DNA of 21,023 bases from an uncultured Fusobacterium sp. (lineage in GTDB: Bacteria; Fusobacteriota; Fusobacteriia; Fusobacteriales; Fusobacteriaceae). This document shows, one piece after another, positions 13,224-20,900 of this stretch (position 1 is its first letter; the number at the start of each line of letters is the position of its first letter). The DNA lies in NCBI GenBank assembly GCA_900542625.1, contig UQOH01000037.1, positions 1 to 21,023 of the forward strand, read 5' to 3'. The position numbers and the translations under genes are program-made. The notes beneath the pieces were generated by a model. It was not told the origin of the DNA. It was given only the letters and a program-made list of their open reading frames with translations, and did not search any database.

Positions 13224-14558
13224 ATGACAAAAAACAAGCATAGTCTTGCAATAAAGATGACAATTGCGCTTGTAGCAGGGATTGCAGTAGGTTTCCTTTG
13301 CATTCTTTTGAGAGAGAGATTAGGAGGGCAAAGTGAATCTTGGAAAATGATTAACAGTATTTTCTTCCAGGATATATCAGCAAAAGGTGCTGAAAAAGCT
13401 ATTGGTATTTTCTATATCATAGGACAGCTTTTCATTAATTCTCTTCAGCTTATTATCATTCCAATGGTATTTACTTCTATCACACTGGCAATGTGTCATA
13501 TAAGTGATTCTAAAAAATTAGGAAGAATTTCTTATAAAACATTAGGTTTCTTCTTTGTTTCTTCAGTAATTGCTCTTGTTCTTGCAGGAGTTGTGGGAAT
13601 GGTTGTAAAAGCATCAGGAGCGTTTAATATTGATATTCAGTCTTCTGTAAATGTTGTAAGCGGAAAATCAGGAAGCAACCCTTTAATGGTTTTAGTAAGC
13701 GTTGTGCCGAATAATATATTTGCAGCTTTCTCTAATAACGGAGGAGTTCTTGCAACAGTATTTTTAGCTGTTTCAACAGGACTATGTATCAATGTTCTTG
13801 GAGATAAAGTAAAATACTTAAAACCGGTATTACAGGAAATAAACGATATTGTTATTACATTCTTAACATTTGTAATCAATAAATTCGGACCAGTGGCAAT
13901 CTTTGTTCTTTTAACAAGAACATTTGCATCTTATGGAATTGAGCACTTAAAACCTGCTTTAGTATATATGGGAGTTACAACTGTAACGCTTTTAGTATTC
14001 TTAGTATTCGGTTATGCTCTGCTTATAGTTGCATCAACTGGATTAGATCCATTCCCGTTTGTTAGAAAGGCAGCAAAAGTAGCACTTTTTGGTTTCTCAA
14101 CTTCATCTAGTGCTGCAACACTTCCGCTAAACAAAAAGACAACTGTTGAAGAACTTGGAGTACATGATGATATAGCATCTTTTGTTCTTCCTCTTGGAAT
14201 GACAACAAACATGAACGGAACAGCAATAATGCAGGTTATTGCATCTGTATTCGTTGCAACAACAGCCGGATATGAAATCGGACTTGGAAATATATTTGTA
14301 ATAGGAGTTCTTGCTCTTGTAGCATCAGTAGGAACACCGGCTGCACCTGGAGCAGGAGCAATAGTATTGTTTACTATTCTTTCAGGGCTTGGATATACAA
14401 ATGACGCAGCAATTCTTGCTTATTCATTAATCCTTGCAATCAACAGACCAATAGAAATGCTTGTAACATCTCTTAACGTAATCGGAGACAGTGCAACAAG
14501 TATATATGTGGCTAAGACAGAAAACATGTTTGACCATAAAACATACCACGGTAAATAA
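13224..14558 (+). CDS. Dicarboxylate/amino acid:cation symporter family protein (DAACS), likely neutral substrate
   Basis: This 444-residue inner-membrane secondary transporter belongs to the glutamate-transporter (GltP/SLC1) fold, with sodium or proton coupling. It has the serine-rich hairpin 'STSSSAATLP', 'MTTNMNGTA' (in place of NMDGT) and the second hairpin 'TPAAPGAGAIVLFTI'. In TM8, where Glt(Ph) has Asp390, Asp394, Arg397, Thr398, Asn401 and Asp405, this protein has Asn407, Glu411, Val414, Thr415, Asn418 and Asp422. Loss of the Arg that binds the side-chain carboxylate suggests a neutral amino acid or other non-acidic substrate. The ATG at 13224 follows GGGAGG (13211-13216); the longer in-frame TTG start at 13158 would run through the leader terminator and is rejected. 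Expression is probably set by attenuation in the leader. Confidence 0.9.
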   Translation: MTKNKHSLAIKMTIALVAGIAVGFLCILLRERLGGQSESWKMINSIFFQDISAKGAEKAIGIFYIIGQLFINSLQLIIIPMVFTSITLAMCHISDSKKLGRISYKTLGFFFVSSVIALVLAGVVGMVVKASGAFNIDIQSSVNVVSGKSGSNPLMVLVSVVPNNIFAAFSNNGGVLATVFLAVSTGLCINVLGDKVKYLKPVLQEINDIVITFLTFVINKFGPVAIFVLLTRTFASYGIEHLKPALVYMGVTTVTLLVFLVFGYALLIVASTGLDPFPFVRKAAKVALFGFSTSSSAATLPLNKKTTVEELGVHDDIASFVLPLGMTTNMNGTAIMQVIASVFVATTAGYEIGLGNIFVIGVLALVASVGTPAAPGAGAIVLFTILSGLGYTNDAAILAYSLILAINRPIEMLVTSLNVIGDSATSIYVAKTENMFDHKTYHGK

Positions 14559-14580
14559 ATTGAGATAAATAATAACTAAA

Positions 14581-14622
14581 TAAGAATAAAATTTTCTCTG
14601 AAAAAATTTTATTCTTATTTTT
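14581..14622 (+). terminator. Intrinsic terminator after the DAACS gene
   Basis: A perfect 15-bp stem, TAAGAATAAAATTTT (14581-14595) with AAAATTTTATTCTTA (14603-14617), is followed by TTTTT (14618-14622). Confidence 0.85.
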
Positions 14623-14735
14623 AATTTAGAGAAATTCCATTTAATATATACTTAAATTTAAAGAATTTTAATCTCAATTACATATAATACTTAAATTTTA
14701 TGAATAAGATTTTTTGACATTGAAATAAAGTTTGT

Positions 14736-14763
14736 AATCATACTCCACTGGTATGATTTTTTT
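14736..14763 (+). terminator. Second plus-strand terminator-like hairpin
   Basis: AATCATAC (14736-14743) pairs with GTATGATT (14751-14758) around a 7-base loop and runs into seven T (14757-14763). It lies just past the 3' end of the convergent LysR2 gene and would stop plus-strand read-through. On the minus strand it has no T-run, so it is not an ordinary LysR2 terminator. Confidence 0.6.
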
Positions 14764-14768
14764 AAATA

Positions 14769-15617
14769 TTAAAAACAGATTGTATATTCAGCCTCTTTTC
14801 CAAAACGGAATACTCTCAGTGATGAAAGCTGTTCAGGGCTGAGAGAGGTTTTCAAAATATTTTCAGTGCAGAAACAGGCTCCTGCTCCATATGTGCAGAG
14901 ATTAAGAAGTGTTTCTATATTTGAAGATGTAACTTTGATTTTAGGAATAAAATCTCCCTGCTTAAGTATGCTGTGGCCTATTTTTCCAAAAATATCTTTC
15001 TGCCCGTTTAAAAGAAAAGGACAGTCTGCCAGAGAACAGATATCTCTGTTTTCAAGCCTTTTAATAATCTCTTCTTTTCTGTCTTTATAAAGCTCATCTA
15101 AAAGCTTGTCAGAAATAATTAACAGAACTTCTTCGTTGTAAAAATCTTCTGATATTATATCAGGCTCATTGCTGTCAAATTTTGCTATAGCAAGGTCAAT
15201 TTCTCCATTTATAAGTTTCTGCTGTAAAATATCATTCAAATCTTCAACAAGCTGTATCTCAATATTAGGATATACTTTCTGGTATTCGATAATGAGTTTG
15301 GGCATAATGGCATGTCCTCTTGAATGGCTTATTCCTATACGAAGCTTTCCTTTATCTTCATGGGCAATATCTTTAAATTCATATTCCAGACTTTCATATT
15401 TTTTCTGTATATCAGATGCATATTTCAAAAAAACCTCTCCTGCATATGTAAGCTCCAAAGGAATACGACGTATAATCAGCTGGCATCCCAGCTCTTTTTC
15501 TATCATAGCAATATGGGCACTAAGAGTCTGCTGAGTTATATATAATTTATTTGCAGCTTTTGTAAAACTTTTTTCATGGGCAACCATAGAAAAATATTGC
15601 ATACTTAAAAAATTCAT
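14769..15617 (-). CDS. LysR-family transcriptional regulator (LysR2), short C-terminus
   Basis: A 282-residue LysR-type regulator. The N-terminal helix-turn-helix (about 1-60, 'FTKAANKLYITQQTLSAHIA') is nearly the same as in LysR1 of this window, and the effector domain shares 'SSNIETLLNLCTYGAGA'. Compared with LysR1 the protein ends about 24 residues early, at 'AEYTICF', losing the last strand-helix of the effector domain. GGAGG (plus-strand 15625-15629) lies 7 bases before the ATG. It converges on the DAACS gene and is read away from a region with overlapping divergent promoters and two ACAGT-N6-ACTGT dyads, which suggests autoregulation. Its target may be the divergent short transcript or a distant gene; the neighbouring DAACS symporter is also possible. 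Confidence 0.88.
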   Translation of the reverse strand: MNFLSMQYFSMVAHEKSFTKAANKLYITQQTLSAHIAMIEKELGCQLIIRRIPLELTYAGEVFLKYASDIQKKYESLEYEFKDIAHEDKGKLRIGISHSRGHAIMPKLIIEYQKVYPNIEIQLVEDLNDILQQKLINGEIDLAIAKFDSNEPDIISEDFYNEEVLLIISDKLLDELYKDRKEEIIKRLENRDICSLADCPFLLNGQKDIFGKIGHSILKQGDFIPKIKVTSSNIETLLNLCTYGAGACFCTENILKTSLSPEQLSSLRVFRFGKEAEYTICF

Positions 15618-15636
15618 AAAAATTCCTCCATGAGTA

Positions 15637-15685
15637 ACAGTGTTTATACTGTATTATAAACAAAATTTTACAGTTTGACAACTGT
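15637..15685. promoter_or_regulatory. Two ACAGT-N6-ACTGT dyads, probable LysR2 operators
   Basis: Two dyads of identical design, ACAGT-N6-ACTGT, lie at 15637-15652 and 15670-15685, their centres 33 bp apart (about three helical turns). The first abuts the LysR2 -10 box and start point; the second covers the shared -35 region of both divergent promoters. This is the layout expected for a self-regulating LysR protein. Confidence 0.6.
15653..15681 (-). promoter_or_regulatory. Promoter of LysR2
   Basis: On the minus strand, TTGTCA (15681-15676), a 17-bp spacer and a perfect TATAAT (15658-15653). Transcription would start near 15646. Confidence 0.75.
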
Positions 15686-15703
15686 TTCATAAAAAGTTAT
15701 ACT
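15675..15703 (+). promoter_or_regulatory. Divergent plus-strand promoter with no gene downstream
   Basis: TTGACA (15675-15680), a 17-bp spacer and TATACT (15698-15703). Its -35 box overlaps the -35 box of the LysR2 promoter on the other strand. No plus-strand reading frame follows before a hairpin at 15745-15800. Confidence 0.6.
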
Positions 15704-15708
15704 TTAGA

Positions 15709-15800
15709 TATAATAAATCAGCCCTCAATGTAATTCAAAATAATAAGCACACCTTTGAAAATTGGTTAAAAACTAACTAATTTATCAAGGGTGTGCTTTT
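15709..15800 (+). ncRNA. Candidate small RNA divergent from LysR2
   Basis: A plus-strand promoter at 15675-15703 would produce a transcript of about 90 bases ending in a strong hairpin with a TTTT tail. There is no credible reading frame: the only ATG, near 15729, is followed at once by TAA. The large structured loop (bases 15759-15784) can form an inner stem between GGTT and AACT. The existence of the RNA is inferred only from promoter plus terminator; the hairpin may equally serve only as the arsC-like gene's terminator. Confidence 0.35.
15745..15800. terminator. Two-way terminator hairpin between LysR2 and the reductase gene
   Basis: A 14-bp stem, AAGCACACCTTTGA (15745-15758) with TCAAGGGTGTGCTT (15785-15798), has one G-U pair. 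It is followed by TTTT on the plus strand and by TTATTATTTTG on the minus strand. It can end the minus-strand reductase transcript at 15818 and any plus-strand transcript from 15675. Confidence 0.75.
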
Positions 15801-15817
15801 ATATTCTTTAAATTTTC

Positions 15818-16177
15818 TTATTTTCCAAAATATTCAGCCCATTTTGGTTCTTTAAAACCAATAAGAACAGTATCTTTAGTAACAACTAAAGGTCTTTTTA
15901 CAAGCATTCCGTTGCTTGCTAAAATATCAAGAAGTTCTTCAACATTCCCTTCAGCAACTTTATCTTTAAGATTCATTTCACGATATAAAATTCCGCTTGT
16001 GTTAAAAAATTTCTTTACAGGCTCTCCGCTTAGGGCAATCCATGCTTTAAGTTCCTCTTTTGTAGGGTTGTTTTCAACAATATGTCTTGAATCAAATTCC
16101 ACACCATTTTCCTCAAGCCATTTTCTTGCTTTCTGACATGTAGAACATTTAGGATAATTTACAAATAATGGTTTCAT
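15818..16177 (-). CDS. ArsC/Spx/MgsR-family thioredoxin-fold reductase
   Basis: A 119-residue small cytosolic protein with a thioredoxin-like fold of the ArsC family. The N-terminal redox motif is Cys11-Ser-Thr-Cys14 ('YPKCSTCQKARKWLEENG'), and the later 'LVKRPLVVT' block matches the conserved Arg-Pro stretch. The CxxC form and small size are closer to the YffB/Spx/MgsR branch than to the true arsenate reductase of ars operons, and no arsB, acr3 or arsR lies nearby, so arsenate reduction is doubtful. It may be a general thiol reductase or Spx-like stress factor; Spx itself is longer. GGAGG lies before the ATG at good spacing. It has its own promoter and terminator. Confidence 0.88.
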   Translation of the reverse strand: MKPLFVNYPKCSTCQKARKWLEENGVEFDSRHIVENNPTKEELKAWIALSGEPVKKFFNTSGILYREMNLKDKVAEGNVEELLDILASNGMLVKRPLVVTKDTVLIGFKEPKWAEYFGK

Positions 16178-16204
16178 TTTGGTTTCCTCCGGATTTTTAT
16201 TTTT

Positions 16205-16213
16205 ATTATACCA
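16205..16213 (-). promoter_or_regulatory. Extended -10 promoter of the reductase gene
   Basis: On the minus strand, TGG-TATAAT (16213-16205) is an extended -10 element about 30 bases before the start codon. The -35 region is poor, which is common with extended -10 promoters. Confidence 0.55.
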
Positions 16214-16274
16214 TATTGGTAGTGTAAAGAAGAAAAAATATGATAAAAAAGTTTGATAAAAATATTTTATGGTA

Positions 16275-16296
16275 AAAATTTGGTAAAAAAATAAAA
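16275..16296 (+). repeat. 22-bp direct repeat, copy 1
   Basis: The sequence begins AAAATTTGGT and continues with seven A, T and four A. It is identical, base for base, to 16352-16373. The copies start 77 bp apart (about seven helical turns) and lie upstream of the lacZ promoter. Confidence 0.75.
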
Positions 16297-16351
16297 GAAA
16301 TTTTTAAAAATATTATTAAATTAATTTAGAAAAAATCATATAAAAAATATT

Positions 16352-16373
16352 AAAATTTGGTAAAAAAATAAAA
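16352..16373 (+). repeat. 22-bp direct repeat, copy 2
   Basis: An exact copy of 16275-16296. It ends 7 bases before the proposed lacZ -35 box, so a protein bound here could touch RNA polymerase. Confidence 0.75.
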
Positions 16374-16380
16374 ATAAAAA

Positions 16381-16409
16381 TTGCTAAAAATAATCTGGTG
16401 TGATATAAC
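16381..16409 (+). promoter_or_regulatory. Likely lacZ promoter
   Basis: TTGCTA (16381-16386, 4 of 6), a 17-bp spacer and an extended -10 TGA-TATAAC (16401-16409). The leader to lacZ is about 60 bases. Confidence 0.5.
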
Positions 16410-16477
16410 TAAATAAATTAATAAAAAGTGACAGAAATAAGAAAAAATAGTCGAAAAAAAGGCATAAGGAGGATAAA

Positions 16478-19400
16478 ATGAATGATTTAAACTCAAAAAT
16501 AGAATGGCTGGAAGATCCGGAAATATTTAGAATAAACCGTATAGATGCTCACTCAGATCATCTGTATTTTGAAAAAATTCATGAAGCAAGAGTTTTACGT
16601 GATTTAAAATTAAAGCAGGACTTGAATGGGAAATGGAAATTTTCTTTTGCAGAAAATCCTGAAAAAAGAATAAAAGAATTTTATGAGGAAGATTTTGACT
16701 GTTCAAATTTTGCAGAGATAGAAGTTCCGGGACATATTCAAATACAGGGATTTGACCAGATACAATATATAAATACTCTTTATCCATGGGACGGGAAAGA
16801 AAATTTAAGGCCTCCTTATATATCTAAAGAATATAATCCTGTTGGAAGCTATATAAAAGAGTTTGAAATAAAAGAGGAATTAAAAGACAAGAGAACTTTC
16901 CTTTCTTTTCAAGGTGTGGAAACAGCTTTTTATGTATGGGTAAACGGAAAGTTTTTAGGATACAGTGAAGATTCTTTCACTCCTTCAGAGTTTGAAACAA
17001 CAGATTATTTAAAAGAGGGAACAAATAAAATAGCAGTGGAAGTTTATAAAAGAAGCAGTGCTGTATGGCTGGAAGATCAGGATTTCTGGAGATTTTCAGG
17101 AATATTCAGAGATGTATATCTTTATGCAGTTCCTGAAATTCATATAAGAGATATTTTTGTTAAAACTGAATTATCAGATGATTTTAAAAATGCACAAGTG
17201 AAAATAGATGTTTCTATGCTTGAAGATGCAGAGGGAACAGTTGATGTTTATATAGAAAGTCCTGCTGGAGATGAAAAACTAGAGTTTTTAAACAACAAAA
17301 TAGAAAAAGATTTTACAATAGAGTTTCCGCTGAAAGATGTAAAACTATGGAGCGGGGAAAACCCTGATTTATACACTTTCTATTTAGTGGTGAAAAATAA
17401 AGAAGGAAAAGTGATAGAGGTTGTACCTCAAAAAGCAGGAATAAGAAAGTTTGAAATAAAAGACGGTGTAATGAAACTTAACGGAAAAAGAATTATTTTC
17501 AAAGGAATAAACCGTCACGAATTTAATCACAAAAGAGGAAGAGCAGTAACAGAAGAGGATATGCTGTGGGATATAAAATTTATGAAACAATACAACATAA
17601 ATGCTGTAAGAACTTCACACTATCCTAATAACTCTTTATGGTACAAATTATGTGATGAATATGGAATTTATCTTATAGATGAAGCAAACCTTGAAAGCCA
17701 TGGTTCATGGATGAAAATGGGAAAACCTGAACCTTCTTGGAATATTCCGGGAAATCTTCCGGAATGGCAGGGAGCAGTTTTAGACAGAGCAGAATCTATG
17801 CTTGAAAGAGATAAAAATCACCCTTCTGTCTTAATGTGGTCTTGCGGAAACGAATCTTATGCAGGAGAAGATATCTTAAATATGACAAGATATTTCCACA
17901 AAAGAGATTCTTCAAGAATTGTTCATTATGAGGGATGTTTCTGGAACAGAGAATATTCAGACTGCTCAGACATAGAAAGCAGAATGTATGCTAAACCTTG
18001 GGATATTGAAGAGTATCTGAAATCAAATCCTGAAAAACCATATATCAGCTGTGAGTATGTACATGCTATGGGAAATTCCTGCGGCGGATTTATGGAATAT
18101 ACAGAGCTTGAAGATAAATATGAAAAATATCAGGGAGGATTTATCTGGGATTATATAGATCAGGCTGTGTGTGCAGAGAAAGATGGAAAAGAAGTTCTTC
18201 TGTATGGAGGGGACTTTATGGACAGACCTTCAGATTATACTTTCTGTGGAAACGGAGTTGTATTTGCAGACAGAACAGTTACTCCTAAAGCTCAAGAGGT
18301 AAAATATCTGTATCAGAATGTTGAAATCAAGCCTGCAGAAAAAGGATGTGTAATAAGAAACAAATATCTTTTTGAAGATTTATCAAAATATAAATTTATT
18401 TATACTTTAAAACAGGAAGAAAATATTGTAACAGCAGGGGAGTTTGAGGCAGTATGTGAGCCGGGAAAAGAAACAGAGGTTGCTTTTTCTTGGGGAGAAC
18501 TTCCAAAAGGAACTTTCACAAAAAATATTTCAATGGTGCTGAAAGAGGAAACAATATGGGCAGAGAAAGGATTTGAAATAGCTTTTGGACAGGAGATAAC
18601 AGAGCAGAAAAAAATGGAAGAGAGAAAAGAAACAGAGATTAAAGTTATTGAGGGAGATGGAAATATAGGAGTAATAACAGGAGAGGGAAAAGCAATCTTT
18701 GGCAAAGACAAAGGGCTTGTATCTCTTGTATATGACGGGGAAGAGATGATAATAGAAAGACCTCAGCCTGTATTCTGGAGAGCCTCAACAGATAACGACA
18801 AAGGATATAATCATCCTCACACATGTTCAATGTGGCTGGGAGCATCTGTTTTCCAAAAAGTGCAGCTTGAAAAATGGGAGATATCAGAGGACAAGAAAAG
18901 TGTAACAATAAAATACGTCCATGAAATACCTGTTGTCCCTGCTGTAGAAACAGTTGTTTCTTATACAATGGATAATACAGGAGCAATAAAAGTTACAGTT
19001 GAATATAAAGGAAAAGAGGGACTTCCTGAACTTCCTGTGCTTGGAATGAAATTTAAACTTTCAAATAAATATGAAAACTTTAAATACTTTGGAAAAGGAC
19101 CTGAAGAAAATCATATAGATCGTAAAGAGGGAGCAAGACTTGATGTTTTTGAAAGAAAAGTAACAGAAAATCTTACAAAATATTTAGTACCGCAGGAATG
19201 CGGCAACAGAACGGAAACAAGATGGACAGAAATAACAGATAAGAATAATAAAGGGATAAAATTTGTTTATGACAATGAGCCTTTTGAGTTTAGTGCTCTG
19301 CCAAACAGTTTCATGGAACTTGAACAGGCAGGACATATATTTGAACTTCCTTCACATAATTATACTTATGTAACAATAGCAGCAAAACAGATGGGTGTAG

Positions 19401-19507
19401 GAGGAGATGACAGCTGGGGAGCACCAGTCCATGAAAAATACTGCATACCGTCAGATAAAAATTATACATATTCATTTTATATTGTGAAAGCAGGAGGTAA
19501 AAAATAA
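16478..19507 (+). CDS. lacZ: Beta-galactosidase, glycoside hydrolase family 2
   Basis: This enzyme hydrolyses lactose and other beta-galactosides. The 1009-residue product has no signal peptide, so it is cytosolic, and its length is like E. coli LacZ (1024). Domains in order: sugar-binding jelly roll (about 45-220, with 'FQGVETAFYVWVNG' and 'WRFSGIFRDVYL'), immunoglobulin-like domain (about 225-330), TIM barrel (about 335-620), a second immunoglobulin-like domain and the C-terminal beta-sandwich ('WRASTDNDKG'). The acid/base is Glu459 in 'SCGNES' and the nucleophile is Glu526 in 'SCEYVHAMGNS', matching E. coli Glu461 and Glu537. AAGGAGG (16466-16472) gives a strong start. Its stop overlaps by one base the start of the sugar transporter, so the two form an operon for uptake and cleavage of galactosides. 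Confidence 0.97.
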   Translation: MNDLNSKIEWLEDPEIFRINRIDAHSDHLYFEKIHEARVLRDLKLKQDLNGKWKFSFAENPEKRIKEFYEEDFDCSNFAEIEVPGHIQIQGFDQIQYINTLYPWDGKENLRPPYISKEYNPVGSYIKEFEIKEELKDKRTFLSFQGVETAFYVWVNGKFLGYSEDSFTPSEFETTDYLKEGTNKIAVEVYKRSSAVWLEDQDFWRFSGIFRDVYLYAVPEIHIRDIFVKTELSDDFKNAQVKIDVSMLEDAEGTVDVYIESPAGDEKLEFLNNKIEKDFTIEFPLKDVKLWSGENPDLYTFYLVVKNKEGKVIEVVPQKAGIRKFEIKDGVMKLNGKRIIFKGINRHEFNHKRGRAVTEEDMLWDIKFMKQYNINAVRTSHYPNNSLWYKLCDEYGIYLIDEANLESHGSWMKMGKPEPSWNIPGNLPEWQGAVLDRAESMLERDKNHPSVLMWSCGNESYAGEDILNMTRYFHKRDSSRIVHYEGCFWNREYSDCSDIESRMYAKPWDIEEYLKSNPEKPYISCEYVHAMGNSCGGFMEYTELEDKYEKYQGGFIWDYIDQAVCAEKDGKEVLLYGGDFMDRPSDYTFCGNGVVFADRTVTPKAQEVKYLYQNVEIKPAEKGCVIRNKYLFEDLSKYKFIYTLKQEENIVTAGEFEAVCEPGKETEVAFSWGELPKGTFTKNISMVLKEETIWAEKGFEIAFGQEITEQKKMEERKETEIKVIEGDGNIGVITGEGKAIFGKDKGLVSLVYDGEEMIIERPQPVFWRASTDNDKGYNHPHTCSMWLGASVFQKVQLEKWEISEDKKSVTIKYVHEIPVVPAVETVVSYTMDNTGAIKVTVEYKGKEGLPELPVLGMKFKLSNKYENFKYFGKGPEENHIDRKEGARLDVFERKVTENLTKYLVPQECGNRTETRWTEITDKNNKGIKFVYDNEPFEFSALPNSFMELEQAGHIFELPSHNYTYVTIAAKQMGVGGDDSWGAPVHEKYCIPSDKNYTYSFYIVKAGGKK

Positions 19508-20883
19508 TGTCAGTTGAAGTTATAGAAGAGAAAATTTCTGCAAAGGAAAGATATTCATTTGCATTCGGGGCTTTGGGAAAAGACTTGGTTTACGGGATTA
19601 CAGCAACTTTTGCCATGATTTATTTTACAGACGTTTTAGGAGTAAGTGCAAGTTTCATTGGTCTGGTATTCTTTGTAGCAAGATTCTGGGATGCTATAAA
19701 TGATTTAATGTGCGGGGTTATAGTAGACAACACAAGAAATAAATTTGGAAAATTCAGAACGTGGCTTGTAATCGGAACATTGTCAAATGCAGTTGTGCTG
19801 GCTCTTATGTTCACAGATTTCGGATTTACAGGAAAAAGCTTATACATATACGTTGCAGTAACTTATGTTCTTTGGGGAATGACTTATACATTGATGGATA
19901 TTCCTTACTGGGCAATGATTCCAAATTTCTCAAAAGACAGAAAAGAGAGAGAAAAAATATCTGTTCTTCCAAGAATATTTGCCTCAATCGGAAATACTAT
20001 TATTATAGGCGGACTTGGAATTCAGATAATAGATTTTCTTGGAAACGGAAACACAGGAATCGGATATTCAAGATTTGCTTATACAATAGCCCTTGTGTTT
20101 GTTGTTACAATAGGGATTACAGTTTTAAATGTGAAAACTCCTGACAGAGTAGCCTCAGAATCAGTCCAAGTAAACAAACAGGAAAAACTGACTTTTAAAG
20201 GGATAAAAGAGATATTAAAGAAAAATGATCAGTTTATGGCAGCTATAGGAGTAAGCCTTACATATAACTGTGCTATGCAGCTTCTTATAACAACATCAGT
20301 ATATTATTTCTTCTATGTATCAGGAAGCAAAGAGATGTTTGCAGTGTTTATGTCTTTCTCAGGTATAGCAGGAATATCAGGACTGTTTATATTCCCTAGA
20401 CTTGCATCACTTACTTCAAGAAAGAAAATATATTTATATTCTGCAATATTTCAGATATCAGGAATGGCAATGCTTTTCTATACAGGGATTTATTATCCGC
20501 AGAACAGTATTATCACAGCTTTGGCAGGAGTAGTAATAAATATCGGCGGAGGAATGATGCTTGGAATAATAACAGTTACTCTCGCAGATGTTGTTGATTA
20601 TGGAGAATATAAATTGAAAAAACGCAGCGAGTCGATTATTTTTTCTGCTCAGACTCTTTTAACAAAATTTACATCAGCTTTTGGAGCTCTTCTTGTTGGA
20701 TTTGTTTTAGATTTAACAGGGTATGTGCCAAATGCTGTTCAAGGGCCTCAGACAATATTCGTACTGCGTATATTAATGTGTGTTGCACCTGTAGCCTTTG
20801 TTATAATCAGCTATATAATTTATAACAAGAAATATATTCTGACTAGGGAATATATGGCTAAAATTTATTGTCACCTAAACTAA
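19507..20883 (+). CDS. MelB-type sugar:cation symporter (GPH family)
   Basis: This 458-residue inner-membrane protein with about 12 hydrophobic segments belongs to the glycoside-pentoside-hexuronide:cation family and looks much like MelB. The residues known in MelB are kept: Asp26 in 'GALGKD' and Asp131 in 'MDIPYW' (sugar site, MelB Asp19 and Asp124), Asp62 and Asp66 in 'FWDAIND' (cation site, MelB Asp55 and Asp59), and 'GKFRTW' in the cytosolic loop. There is no C-terminal IIA domain like that of LacS. MelB accepts beta- as well as alpha-galactosides, and coupling with lacZ (ATGA-like one-base overlap, GGAGG at 19493-19497) points to lactose or a related beta-galactoside, driven by sodium or protons. 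The operon ends with a terminator at 20901. Confidence 0.93.
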   Translation: MSVEVIEEKISAKERYSFAFGALGKDLVYGITATFAMIYFTDVLGVSASFIGLVFFVARFWDAINDLMCGVIVDNTRNKFGKFRTWLVIGTLSNAVVLALMFTDFGFTGKSLYIYVAVTYVLWGMTYTLMDIPYWAMIPNFSKDRKEREKISVLPRIFASIGNTIIIGGLGIQIIDFLGNGNTGIGYSRFAYTIALVFVVTIGITVLNVKTPDRVASESVQVNKQEKLTFKGIKEILKKNDQFMAAIGVSLTYNCAMQLLITTSVYYFFYVSGSKEMFAVFMSFSGIAGISGLFIFPRLASLTSRKKIYLYSAIFQISGMAMLFYTGIYYPQNSIITALAGVVINIGGGMMLGIITVTLADVVDYGEYKLKKRSESIIFSAQTLLTKFTSAFGALLVGFVLDLTGYVPNAVQGPQTIFVLRILMCVAPVAFVIISYIIYNKKYILTREYMAKIYCHLN

Positions 20884-20900
20884 GATATTATAATACAAAC

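Larger units (their letters stand above)
16214..16477 (+). other. AT-rich lac upstream region with repeats
   Basis: This gene-free stretch is extremely A-rich and contains several related TTTGRTAAAAA boxes (for example near 16252, 16280 and 16357), a 22-bp exact repeat and the lacZ promoter, listed separately. It probably carries the regulatory sites of the lac operon; no regulator gene for it is in the window. Confidence 0.5.

Noticed and set aside
14714..14742. TTGACA at 14714-14719 as a promoter for another short plus-strand RNA
   Set aside because: The possible -10 boxes are poor or badly spaced and fall inside the hairpin at 14736-14763, leaving no room for a transcript.
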